A stretch of 6,203 nt of DNA from an uncultured Alcaligenaceae bacterium (GCA_937952975.1 CALFXX010000017.1:1-6203); one strand, 5' to 3'; shown: positions 1-6,203, counted from the first letter of the stretch. Made by a program: numbers and translations. The notes: generated from the sequence alone by a model not told the origin.

Positions 1-81
1 TGCAACATTCGAGTGCGTGAGCATCGAAGCGGTGATTTTTAACGGATTAACGATCACCATCGCGTTTGCATGAGCACTCAT
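1..81 (-). CDS. Phage tail protein downstream of the tape measure, N-terminal fragment (partial)
   Basis: Only the first 27 codons are present; the frame is open to the window edge. The start ATG (81-79) overlaps the tape measure stop as ATGA, and GAGGTG lies 5 nt upstream as a good Shine-Dalgarno site, so this start is preferred over the in-frame ATG at 60-58, which has none. The peptide begins MSAHANAMVIVNPLKITASM and continues LTHSNVA. The pattern (V-I-x-P-L-x-I-T-x-x-M-L-x-x-S-N-V) resembles the N-terminus of a family of uncharacterised tail proteins that I recall just after the tape measure gene in proteobacterial siphophages. That match is from memory and rests on about 20 residues. By position the protein should belong to the distal tail or tail-tip group. 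Its exact role cannot be assigned from this fragment. Confidence 0.7.
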   Translation of the reverse strand, partial: MSAHANAMVIVNPLKITASMLTHSNVA

Positions 82-3000
82 GCAGACACCTCGCGCGTTT
101 CGGGCATACCCGAGCCATCCCAGCGCTCAAGCAATCTGGTCATTCTGTTTTGCATTTGCACCATTGCTCTCGCCTGCACCTGGCACTCCTGCCGGAGACC
201 GCGGATCTCCTCTGCAACTTCAGTGCCACCGCCAAGGATGCCTGCCGTCTGACCTGCCGTATAAACCTGACCCGGGCGTGCAAAATTAATCAACTCAGGG
301 CCTTGTTCACCAACTAGGGCTAAGCCACCTGGGTAGGCACCGCCGTTTGCATAGGCGGGGATACCGCCATGGCGCGCCCTGTACTCGTCAGAATTCACAA
401 TCCCCTCGCGAATGCCTGCCGCATCACGTCCGCTGTTCAACCAGTTCTGCAGACCCGCTGCCTCAGGCGTTCGGCCCAGGAACTCTAAATACATTTGCAT
501 AATCTGCGCGGTAAGGTTCGATCCACTAGACACGGAGGCACTTGCTACCGTCCGCGAAGTATTAAGCGCAGCGCCCAGATAGCTCATCGCGTCAGCCACC
601 GTCAGAACCGAGTTGTTAATACCGCGTAGCTCATTGACCTGGTGTTGCGCCAACTGCAAATGGTTTGCGTAATACGCTTGAGCGGTTTCCGCCTGAGCGT
701 CAAGCGAGGCTAACTGGTTTGTTGCAAGCTCGAGCTGCGACTCTGCCACCGATTGCTGCTCGCCTGCGAGGTCTTGCAACACCCTCAAATCTGCAGCTAG
801 GCGAAGGTTGCCGCGCTTCATTTCCAGGGCCGTCGCGAAATTCTCTGAGGAAAGGCCTGTTCGAGCAGCCGACACTGCCTCAGAAAGTGCAGTCTGCTCA
901 GGCAGGCCTCCTGTCGTTTTCGCAATTCTTAGTGCTTCGCGCAAAAACGCGTTAGCTTGTGCCACCGATTCAACAGGTGCTACGTTTTGCAAAATGCTCG
1001 CAATCTGATCTTTGAGATAACTAAAAATCGATTTCAAAGACGAGAGGCTGTCTTGTGCAAGCTGTTTTGAAGCCGTCGCAAGTGCTTTTTGCTGATCAAT
1101 GATTGCCAGGGTTGCTTTGAGTTCGTGATCAATCGCCACCTTCACCATACCGAAAGTAGCGTCCACCGCTTTGCTGGCATCCGACATTGCTTGCTCAATA
1201 GCGTGCGCCGTGGCTCGTACCGAGGAGTCCGCGAGGGCTTGCGCTGAATCCTGTGCTCTCTTTAAAGCTCTGTCTGCCGACTTGCTAAGCGCATGGCCAG
1301 AGCCAGAAATTACGGCAGTAGCCTGGGCGGACGCCGTTGCGATATTTGCAAGTGAAACTTGTAGCTCATTGAAAGTCGGTGCCAGTTTGATGAGCGTTGA
1401 AAACAAGCCATCATTGCCGGCCGCCCTCGCCGCTTCAACCATCGACCTAAACGCTGCGTTTGTCGCGGGAAGCGTTAACCCCAGTTGCGAAAACACCTTG
1501 GTCAGCTGTTCGGTCGTCTTAGTTGCGCGCTCCTGCTCGGTATAAAAATTCTGATAGTAATAATCAGTCGATTTCAGGAAGGCATCTACGCTGCCAAACA
1601 TATCGATCAGCTTGCTTGAGGCATCCGCGCTGTGTAACGAGGTCTCCATCAACGTAATGTTCAGCGTATCAAAAACTTGATTCACTGTTTTAAGACTGAG
1701 CCCGAGCCTTGAGAGCGTAGCACCTGCCTCTTCACCTGCGCGCTGAAAGGGGCCAATCTCTGGCGTAACGGCCGCTGCCAGACCGTTGCCATAGGCCGCC
1801 AAGAGTTTTTCGATGGCTTTGGCTGCCGTATCGGGGCTTAAATCCTTAAGACTACGTTTGATCTGCAACGTGAATTCAGCGATACCTCGGGCCGGTAACC
1901 CCAAAACCTCAGCGTAGTTTTTGACGGCAACCGCTGAGGCAGCGATTGACTGATCTAGGTGGCGGGTAAGTTTGCTATCTGCAGCAGAAAAGGCGGAGCC
2001 GCGCCCACCTTTACTGAACCAACCGCCCTTCTGTTGCCAGTCTCGATAGGTTGAAACGCTTGCACCGTTCGCACTTAGGCTACCAACGAGCCCTGCATCT
2101 GTGGTTTTTTTAGGGCCCTTACCAAACTGATTAGCGAGGCCGCCGACAATTCCCCCCACCAGCGCACCAACCGCGGTGCCAATAACGGGAATAACAGAGC
2201 CAATTGCTGCACCCGCGGCTACACCCCCGCCTACTGTGTACATTGACTTGCCACCCACCAATGCTTTGTCACCAGAGATCAACATGCCAAGGCCAAAGCC
2301 TGCCGCTGCACCAGAAAGTGCCGAGGCTGCAGAGCCAAGTGAGCTTGCTGACTCAGCCAGTGAGACACCTGCACCGCGCATCAGGCTGCCGGCCTCGGCA
2401 CCATTCTGTAACCATGCGCCCGCACTAGTCGCAAACTCTGAAACCGTTTTGCTCAAACCTGCAAACCCTCCCGACAGCATCCCGTAGGCACTTTTAAGTG
2501 AACTTGCCGCACCTAACAAACCCAGTGAACCCGTAATGGAGCCGCCGGTTGCACCTTCGGCGCCCGCTGAGCCCAGGGCACTCGCTGCACCCGAAGTAAA
2601 CATCCCCACTACACCTGCCATGACCGGCTGCAAGAGCGGACGCAACACCATCGTCTTGAACATATTGATGAGAAAGTCTCGCGCCGTGAGCCCACCGGAC
2701 ATCAACGCATCAGTCAGCGATTGGCCAATCTGGTTATTAATGGTCTTGACCTCGTCTGCAAAGTCTTTCTCCCGCTTCAGGCGGTCAGCGAGCGCTTTTT
2801 CTTCGGCTCGCTTACGGTCCTCTAAATCCTTTTTACGAAGCTCAACGAGTTTTTGCATTTGCTCTTTTTCAAGCACAGCAAACACAACCGCTTCTGCGTA
2901 TTTTTTATATTCAGCCGTCCCTTCTTTTAGCCCCGTGTTCAGTAGCTTTTGCAAAGCTACGGCGGTTTCTTTCTCAACATTACTCATGCCAAGTGCCTGC

Positions 3001-4169
3001 GCTTCAAACTTTAGCGAGGCAAGCAGCGCATCGGCTGACTTCAGCATTTTGTCGTACGCGAGTGCTGACTGCCTGGCCGATTCTGCTAACGCTCCAATTT
3101 CTGGCGTCGTGTTCTTCGCGCCTGCCGCAACTCTGGCCAAAGTCGCAACGGTCTGATCGCCTGCGTCTTTAAAGACTGCCGTCAAATCCAACACTGATTT
3201 CTTACCGATTGCGACAACCTTATCGCCGGTCTCACCGATCGCAGCCCAAGCGGCGGAGAAATTGCCTGAAGCAAACTCTCCAAAGGCTTTGGCGTAGCCC
3301 CCGAAATACGTCCCCAAGATGTTGAAGCCGTCCGCTGTGATGAGCGCAACGGCGTAAAGCCCTTTCAAGGTGCCAGACAGAACGTCTGAAACTGTTTTGA
3401 GGCGATCGCCTTCCGTCATTGATTCAAAAAACTTACCAGCGAGAGACTCAAGCGTGGGCAATAGCTGCGCGGCAATACGTGAACCAATACCCGTGAGACC
3501 CTGCCCCATCAAATCGATCGTGTCATTAAAGGCAGCGGCGCTTTTACCCGTCTGCTCACTAATAGTCAGACCGAGCTTTGCAGCCATCCGGTCGTACTCG
3601 TCTAACCCGGTCGCGCCACCATTTAAGACCGGGATCAAATCAGCGCCAGACTTACCAAACAACTCTACGGCGAGTGCCGTCTTGGCCACCCCATCCGAGT
3701 AGCCTTCAAACCTCTCGGCCACCTGACCAAGTATCTCGCGAGTAGATTTCAACTCACCGTGAGCATCTCGGGTCTGAATACCCATCGCTTTAAGGGCGGA
3801 GTTGCCATTGAGTACACCAATAGACAGCTTAGCGAGCGCACTTTGCATGCTTTGCGCCTCAACCCCGCCTTGCCTGAAGGCCAGTTGCAGTCCCGCCACC
3901 TGAGAGGTAGCAATACCGGTCTTTTGCCCAAGCTTGTGCGCTTGGTCGGCAGCCTCGATCGCGCCCTGAACGAAACTCGCAAACCCTTTAATCGCAGAAA
4001 CGGCGGCAACAGCGAGCCCCAAAGCACCTAGTGCTTTCATGGCCGTGGCCGCTGATTTACTGATGCTATCCATCGTACCGTGCACCGTCTTGCGTGCAGA
4101 CTCCATGTCTGTGCGCAGCCGTGCAACGTTTGCAGCCATCTCAATCGTGAGTTGTCCAACAGCAGCCAT
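78..4169 (-). CDS. Tail tape measure protein, about 1363 aa
   Basis: Sets tail length and serves as the scaffold around which tail tube subunits assemble; in related phages it is ejected with the DNA. Evidence is its great length, Ala/Gly-rich helical composition and position after the chaperone pair. Approximate layout: residues 1-260 are a typical tape measure N-terminus (GLQLAF, ALAVELFGKSGADLIPVLNGG); 433-476 are a charged coiled coil rich in K/E/R; 503-535 and 622-682 are hydrophobic Gly/Ala-rich stretches (e.g. GAAIGSVIPVIGTAVGALVG), probable membrane-insertion segments; 955-1062 are long helices; 1220-1268 are DUF4214-like; 1272-1292 carry the tape-measure tail motif YANGGAYPGG...VGEQGPELI; 1312-1353 are a final coiled coil. 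The ATG at 4169 overlaps the previous stop as TGATG, with AAGGG 7 nt upstream. A TTG one codon earlier is also in frame, but ATG is preferred. No lysozyme or peptidase motif is evident. By the usual 1.5 Å per residue, the tail would be about 200 nm (inference). Confidence 0.95.
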   Translation of the reverse strand: MAAVGQLTIEMAANVARLRTDMESARKTVHGTMDSISKSAATAMKALGALGLAVAAVSAIKGFASFVQGAIEAADQAHKLGQKTGIATSQVAGLQLAFRQGGVEAQSMQSALAKLSIGVLNGNSALKAMGIQTRDAHGELKSTREILGQVAERFEGYSDGVAKTALAVELFGKSGADLIPVLNGGATGLDEYDRMAAKLGLTISEQTGKSAAAFNDTIDLMGQGLTGIGSRIAAQLLPTLESLAGKFFESMTEGDRLKTVSDVLSGTLKGLYAVALITADGFNILGTYFGGYAKAFGEFASGNFSAAWAAIGETGDKVVAIGKKSVLDLTAVFKDAGDQTVATLARVAAGAKNTTPEIGALAESARQSALAYDKMLKSADALLASLKFEAQALGMSNVEKETAVALQKLLNTGLKEGTAEYKKYAEAVVFAVLEKEQMQKLVELRKKDLEDRKRAEEKALADRLKREKDFADEVKTINNQIGQSLTDALMSGGLTARDFLINMFKTMVLRPLLQPVMAGVVGMFTSGAASALGSAGAEGATGGSITGSLGLLGAASSLKSAYGMLSGGFAGLSKTVSEFATSAGAWLQNGAEAGSLMRGAGVSLAESASSLGSAASALSGAAAGFGLGMLISGDKALVGGKSMYTVGGGVAAGAAIGSVIPVIGTAVGALVGGIVGGLANQFGKGPKKTTDAGLVGSLSANGASVSTYRDWQQKGGWFSKGGRGSAFSAADSKLTRHLDQSIAASAVAVKNYAEVLGLPARGIAEFTLQIKRSLKDLSPDTAAKAIEKLLAAYGNGLAAAVTPEIGPFQRAGEEAGATLSRLGLSLKTVNQVFDTLNITLMETSLHSADASSKLIDMFGSVDAFLKSTDYYYQNFYTEQERATKTTEQLTKVFSQLGLTLPATNAAFRSMVEAARAAGNDGLFSTLIKLAPTFNELQVSLANIATASAQATAVISGSGHALSKSADRALKRAQDSAQALADSSVRATAHAIEQAMSDASKAVDATFGMVKVAIDHELKATLAIIDQQKALATASKQLAQDSLSSLKSIFSYLKDQIASILQNVAPVESVAQANAFLREALRIAKTTGGLPEQTALSEAVSAARTGLSSENFATALEMKRGNLRLAADLRVLQDLAGEQQSVAESQLELATNQLASLDAQAETAQAYYANHLQLAQHQVNELRGINNSVLTVADAMSYLGAALNTSRTVASASVSSGSNLTAQIMQMYLEFLGRTPEAAGLQNWLNSGRDAAGIREGIVNSDEYRARHGGIPAYANGGAYPGGLALVGEQGPELINFARPGQVYTAGQTAGILGGGTEVAEEIRGLRQECQVQARAMVQMQNRMTRLLERWDGSGMPETREVSA
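297..515 (-). other. DUF4214-like segment and VGEQGPE motif in the tape measure C-terminus
   Basis: At about residues 1220-1268 of the tape measure the sequence reads IMQMYLEFLGRTPEAAGLQN and goes on with W-L-N-S-G, then I-V-N-S-D-E-Y. This matches the DUF4214 pattern (Y-x-x-x-L-G-R-x-P-x-x-x-G-L-x-x-W, then S-x-E-Y) that I know from secreted and surface proteins and from some tape measures. It is followed by the Gly-rich YANGGAYPGG and VGEQGPELI motifs, which are common near tape measure C-termini. The function of DUF4214 is unknown. The assignment rests on motif recognition, not on a profile search. Confidence 0.6.
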
Positions 4170-4654
4170 CAACTAACCCTTGCAGAAATCAGCGCTCGAA
4201 ACGCTAACGAGATTTTCTTTTCCACGATTTCACGATCAAACTGATTCACTGGATCACCATAGGGTGGTAGACACTCAGGCGTTTCACCTGCGCTTAACTG
4301 CATGAGGTACTCGGCTGACATTCGCCGCAGGGTGACCGACTCCCAGGAAAGGAGTTCGACCCCGAGGCTTTGGCTAAAGGCTTTGATCTCTTGAAAGCTA
4401 AGCGGACACAGGCCCATGCCACTGGTAGCGGTCAAACCCAATTCAAACCAGTGTGCAAGGAGGTATTCACCACGAGCCACTTCTGGGAACAGTGGGGTCC
4501 CCCCGTTAGCCTGAAGCGACTCAAGCCTAGAAATAGGCGCGGCATTGACCGGCCGTTGATTCACAGAGCCCGTCTTTGGGCTAATTTTTGGAACAGAATG
4601 AAACCAGCCTAGCTGACGCGCGTACAGGATCAGCTCTTGGCTGACCGTTTCGTA
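4169..4654 (-). CDS. Tail assembly chaperone T domain, expressed as a -1 frameshift fusion with G
   Basis: This is the second chaperone frame, between G and the tape measure, as in the lambda G/GT arrangement; the T part is thought to recruit tail tube subunits to the chaperone-coated tape measure. The listed span runs from the first codon read after the slip (TAC, 4654) to the TGA overlapping the tape measure ATG, 161 codons. Joined to G residues 1-127 it makes a 288-aa protein. The frame is open upstream only to 4666, after a TGA at 4669-4667. The first usable start in frame is a GTG at 4564, which has no clear Shine-Dalgarno site and would drop 30 codons that read sensibly (YETVSQELILYARQLGWFHS...). 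The core carries GEYLLAHWFELG, PLSFQEIKAF, LLSWE and LRRMSAEYLMQL, a pattern I associate with the small uncharacterised protein before the tape measure in Pseudomonas and Burkholderia siphophages. A separate 131-aa protein from the GTG is the alternative. Confidence 0.85.
   Translation of the reverse strand, partial: YETVSQELILYARQLGWFHSVPKISPKTGSVNQRPVNAAPISRLESLQANGGTPLFPEVARGEYLLAHWFELGLTATSGMGLCPLSFQEIKAFSQSLGVELLSWESVTLRRMSAEYLMQLSAGETPECLPPYGDPVNQFDREIVEKKISLAFRALISARVS
4628..4646 (-). promoter_or_regulatory. Predicted stimulatory hairpin for -1 frameshifting
   Basis: In the mRNA sense, GGUCAGC (4646-4640) pairs with GCUGAUC (4634-4628) over 7 bp, with one G-U wobble, closing a 5-nt loop CAAGA. 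The stem starts 7 nt after the slippery heptamer, within the usual spacer range for a -1 frameshift stimulator. The G stop codon (4632-4630) lies in the 3' arm. Folding was done by eye; no energy was calculated. Confidence 0.65.
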
Positions 4655-5034
4655 AAATTTGCCCAGTCACCAATTGCCTTGTTGACCTGCTCAGCGATGA
4701 AACCGATCGACGCATCGAGATAAACCGCTTTGAACATCTCGGCACCCGTCAAGTCTTTGTAAGCAAAGCCATTGAAAGACGCTGTGCAGGCAGACAAAAA
4801 TTCAGCGTCCATTTCGCGCTGATCGTCATCGCGCATCTTTTTGCCCCCCTTACGAACGCATTCGAGGATGGCCCGATTGCGCACGGCCTGCGCCTTTTGG
4901 TACTGCTTGGAGCCCGGACCAAACACGGTGATCGAGATCGGTTCGCCCTTTTCATTAACGAGTTGATCGCCCTCCGTGTCCTCTAAGTTGATTATGGAAG
5001 TTGGGCTGACTGCCAGTTTTGAAATATCAAACAC
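4630..5034 (-). CDS. Tail assembly chaperone (lambda gpG-like), 134 aa
   Basis: A chaperone that coats the hydrophobic tape measure until tail tube polymerisation replaces it. The family is inferred from position between the tail tube and tape measure genes, from size, and from the frameshift signal at its 3' end. The sequence shows an N-terminal segment with L-V-N-E-K-G-E-P-I-S-I-T-V-F-G-P-G-S and Q-Y-Q-K-A-Q-A, typical of small phage tail assembly chaperones, followed by a charged helical half (KGGKKMRDDDQREMDAEF) and a C-terminal helix AEMFKAVYLDASIGFIAEQV. The start is GTG at 5034-5032: AAGGA sits 7 nt upstream and no nearby ATG competes. Most ribosomes should stop at TGA 4632-4630 and release 134-aa G, while a minority shift at codon 127 to make the 288-aa G-T. 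A 70-nt gap separates it from the tail tube gene upstream. Confidence 0.9.
   Translation of the reverse strand: MFDISKLAVSPTSIINLEDTEGDQLVNEKGEPISITVFGPGSKQYQKAQAVRNRAILECVRKGGKKMRDDDQREMDAEFLSACTASFNGFAYKDLTGAEMFKAVYLDASIGFIAEQVNKAIGDWANFTKRSAKS
4654..4660 (-). promoter_or_regulatory. Slippery heptamer A AAT TTT for -1 programmed frameshift (G to G-T)
   Basis: The G reading frame is GCA AAT TTT ACG at codons 125-128, giving an X XXY YYZ heptamer in the correct phase (X=A, Y=T, Z=T). Slipping back one base re-pairs the two tRNAs on AAA TTT, and translation continues TAC GAA ACG in the T frame. The site lies inside the 37-nt stretch (4666-4630) where both frames are open, the only place a shift could join them. 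I see no other X XXY YYZ site in that stretch. Confidence 0.85.
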
Positions 5035-5104
5035 TTTTAAATCCTTAAGTCTCAGTTAGAAGCACCGCTACGATCCGCGGCGCGGGTTTGTCGCCGGGTT
5101 AGGG

Positions 5105-5575
5105 TTAGCTATTCGCTGCAGGGCTTTCAACAATACCAACGCCGGTCGGTGAACTCGTAAGCTCAAGCGTGGCCGAGGCAGTTGTGATCTGATCGACTGA
5201 ACCAATATTCACTTTCCAAGACATCACCTTGCCCTGAAAAAAGAATTGCGCGCCATTCTGAGTGGTCACCGTAAAGGAGTAATCAGCGTCAGAAAGACTT
5301 GCCGCCTTCATGAGAAGCTGGCCTTTGTCGGACATATCCAACCCAAGAGACAGCGACATTGAGCCCTCATTAAACGAGCCCTTGAACTTTTGAGTGCCAC
5401 GCGAGCCTACGGGCTGATGCGTAACTAGCGAGAACTCGCGCCCGAACTCACCCAAGTCGGTAATCTCGCCTACGATTTCAGACTGCAGGGCGCTGTACCC
5501 TGCGGCATCAAAGGTTACTGGTTTTGCGGCAGACACTTTTAGTGTGGTACCGGCACTGGTGCGTACTCCTGACAT
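5105..5575 (-). CDS. Major tail tube protein, 156 aa
   Basis: The structural subunit that stacks as rings to form the tail tube around the tape measure. The sequence fits the beta-rich tail tube fold of the lambda gpV-N type: E-I-T-D-L-G-E-F-G-R-E near residues 36-46, K-F-K-G-S-F-N-E-G-S-M-S-L near 63-75, a D-x-x-D-K-G-Q-L segment, then alternating strands such as YSFTVTTQNGAQFFFQGKV and a terminal A-S-A-T-L-E-L-T. At 156 aa only the tube core is present; lambda gpV (246 aa) has an additional C-terminal Ig-like domain that is missing here. The ATG has a strong site, TAGGAG, ending about 6 nt upstream, consistent with a highly expressed structural protein. A terminator-like hairpin lies immediately before this ribosome-binding site. 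Position between the completion protein and chaperone G supports the call. Confidence 0.9.
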   Translation of the reverse strand: MSGVRTSAGTTLKVSAAKPVTFDAAGYSALQSEIVGEITDLGEFGREFSLVTHQPVGSRGTQKFKGSFNEGSMSLSLGLDMSDKGQLLMKAASLSDADYSFTVTTQNGAQFFFQGKVMSWKVNIGSVDQITTASATLELTSSPTGVGIVESPAANS

Positions 5576-5586
5576 ATTGAGCTCCT

Positions 5587-5614
5587 ATAAAAATAAAATC
5601 CCGCCTAAGCGGGA
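5587..5614 (-). terminator. Terminator-like hairpin before the tail tube gene
   Basis: In the transcribed sense, TCCCGC (5614-5609) pairs perfectly with GCGGGA (5604-5599) around the tetraloop TTAG, giving a 6-bp GC-rich stem, followed at once by TTTTATTTTTAT (5598-5587). This is the form of a Rho-independent terminator for minus-strand transcription. The T-rich run ends directly at the TAGGAG ribosome-binding site of the tail tube gene. Because it lies inside an apparent operon it may terminate only partly, or act as an mRNA 3' end or stability element. No convincing promoter was found to restart transcription downstream. Confidence 0.6.
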
Positions 5615-5676
5615 GAAATTTGATACTGCGACTTAAAACTCTTTATTGAAAATACTGCAGAGATACTTGTGCTCGC

Positions 5677-6075
5677 TCACTCCGAAAACTGAAGCAGATA
5701 GTCATAAGGCTGCGTCCAAAGCCCCGTCTCGTTATCTTTATCAACTGGCCCATGCAAGGCGAATCGACACGAGACCAACAGATTCTCGGCCACCTTAACG
5801 TGATGTAAAAAATCTAACTCTTTTTTAATCACTGCATGGATGGTTTGAACCATCGCAATCGATGTTGCCAGAGGATTGAACTGAACTCGAGCTATCGAGC
5901 GCTGCGACCCTACTTGATAAGAAACGTTTGGGCTTGGTATTACATCAACCACTTTGTAGACAAGTGCGGGCATAGCAGAGCCCTGCGGCAATTGCGCGAG
6001 TGCGCGTCTGTCGCCCACCAGGGCAACAATGCTCGGGCTCTCGAGTAAAGAATGAACGATCAACTCCGCACTCAT
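5677..6075 (-). CDS. DUF3168-type tail completion (tail terminator) protein, 132 aa
   Basis: Likely caps the head-proximal end of the finished tail tube and helps it dock to the head, as proposed for SPP1 gp17 and lambda gpU-like proteins. The sequence fits DUF3168: an N-terminal helix (LIVHSLLESPSIVALVGDR), then LPQGSAMPALVYKVV, in which the P-A-L-V-Y element is characteristic; a strand with a conserved-looking R-V-Q-F-N; a helix AMVQTIHAVIKKEL; and a terminal strand pair ending W-T-Q-P-Y-D-Y-L-L-Q-F. Length is normal for the family. The ATG overlaps the upstream gp10-like stop as ATGA, and AAGG lies 7 nt upstream. Its place between a gp10-like protein and the tail tube protein matches the standard siphophage order. 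About 100 nt without a gene follow before the next start. Confidence 0.85.
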   Translation of the reverse strand: MSAELIVHSLLESPSIVALVGDRRALAQLPQGSAMPALVYKVVDVIPSPNVSYQVGSQRSIARVQFNPLATSIAMVQTIHAVIKKELDFLHHVKVAENLLVSCRFALHGPVDKDNETGLWTQPYDYLLQFSE

Positions 6076-6203
6076 ACGCCGGCCTTTTGCAACTCTTTCG
6101 GAATTCTCTTTTGCAGATATTGAATCATCGCTTTGAGTGAATTCTCGGCCTGCTCATCCATGGCTGGCCGCATAAAAGGCCTCGGCTTGATGCCAGGATG
6201 CAG
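6072..6203 (-). CDS. HK97 gp10-like head-tail joining / tail completion protein, C-terminal fragment (partial)
   Basis: The frame is open from the window edge for 43 codons and ends at TGA 6074-6072, overlapping the next ATG. The fragment starts L-H-P-G-I-K-P-R-P-F-M-R-P-A-M-D and ends in a charged helix (YLQKRIPKELQKAGV). The H-P-G-x-K-x-R-P-F-x-R-P-A motif is the hallmark of the C-terminus of the HK97-gp10 family, which acts at the head-tail interface and sits directly before the DUF3168 protein in this gene order. The N-terminal part lies beyond the window. The ORF is short, but the motif, the ATGA coupling and the gene order agree. Confidence 0.85.
   Translation of the reverse strand: MHPGIKPRPFMRPAMDEQAENSLKAMIQYLQKRIPKELQKAGV

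Noticed and set aside
2536..3156. Plus-strand open frame of 206 codons within the tape measure gene, and similar shorter plus-strand frames (e.g. 1171-1545, 3370-3702, 2176-2487)
   Set aside because: They lie fully antisense to a well-supported tape measure gene, have biased Ser/Ala/Pro composition expected from the reverse of Ala/Gly-rich helices, match no family I recognise and form no operon.
78..4169. Possible muralytic (lysozyme, transglycosylase or M23 peptidase) domain in the large tape measure
   Set aside because: I looked for zinc-binding HxxxD/HxH or HExxH patterns and lysozyme-like catalytic motifs and saw none; the extra length looks like helical and hydrophobic scaffold.
4170..4172. 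TTG as the tape measure start, one codon before the ATG
   Set aside because: The adjacent ATG (4169-4167) overlaps the T stop as TGATG and is well placed after AAGGG; an ATG is preferred over a TTG one codon away.
4169..4564. T as a separate 131-aa gene starting at GTG 4564
   Set aside because: There is no clear Shine-Dalgarno site, and the frame continues open upstream exactly to an in-phase slippery heptamer in G; the frameshift model explains the layout better.
5035..5104. GC-rich inverted repeat in the gap between the tail tube and G genes (CGGCG ... CGCCG in the transcribed sense), considered as a terminator
   Set aside because: The stem is only about 5 bp with a 9-nt loop, and no T-run follows, so it does not meet the form of an intrinsic terminator. 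I see nothing else in this 70-nt gap beyond the G ribosome-binding site.
5615..5676. AT-rich stretch between the DUF3168 and tail tube genes, examined as a promoter for the tail tube gene
   Set aside because: No -35/-10 pair with acceptable sequence and spacing was found; TTTTCA and TATCAA are about 21 nt apart and both are weak. It would also lie upstream of the terminator-like hairpin.

Overview
The window is a run of tail-morphogenesis genes from a long-tailed (siphovirus-type) phage or prophage. Every supported gene lies on the minus strand, so transcription runs from high to low coordinates. Moderate GC content, Shine-Dalgarno sites of the AAGG/GGAG/GAGG type and the protein families seen suggest a proteobacterial (beta- or gamma-) host. 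The host itself cannot be fixed from this stretch, and nothing here tells an integrated prophage from a free phage.

In transcription order: the 3' end of an HK97-gp10-like head-tail joining protein (6203-6072); a DUF3168-type tail completion protein (6075-5677); a roughly 100-nt gap with a terminator-like hairpin just before the next ribosome-binding site; the major tail tube protein (5575-5105); tail assembly chaperone G (5034-4630, GTG start); a second chaperone frame T in the -1 frame (down to 4169); a tape measure protein of about 1363 aa (4169-78); and the first 27 codons of a further tail gene (81-1). Most junctions are tight, with ATGA or TGATG stop/start overlaps. The two exceptions are the gaps on either side of the tail tube gene.

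The most informative signal is a complete programmed -1 frameshift cassette at the end of G. It has an in-phase heptamer A AAT TTT at 4660-4654, a 7-nt spacer, and a 7-bp stem with a 5-nt loop at 4646-4628. The -1 frame is open only from 4666 onward and then runs to the stop that overlaps the tape measure start. A frameshift yields a 288-aa G-T fusion, the counterpart of lambda gpG/gpGT. The T frame has no convincing start of its own.

Together the genes build the tail. The tail tube protein polymerises around the tape measure, which sets tail length and is kept soluble by G and G-T. The DUF3168 and gp10-like proteins finish the head-proximal end. The gene entering at the left edge probably starts the distal-tail group. 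I see no non-tail cargo, mobile element, CRISPR array or RNA gene. The unusual points are the frameshift signal, the terminator-like hairpin before the tail tube gene, and a DUF4214-like segment in the tape measure C-terminus.
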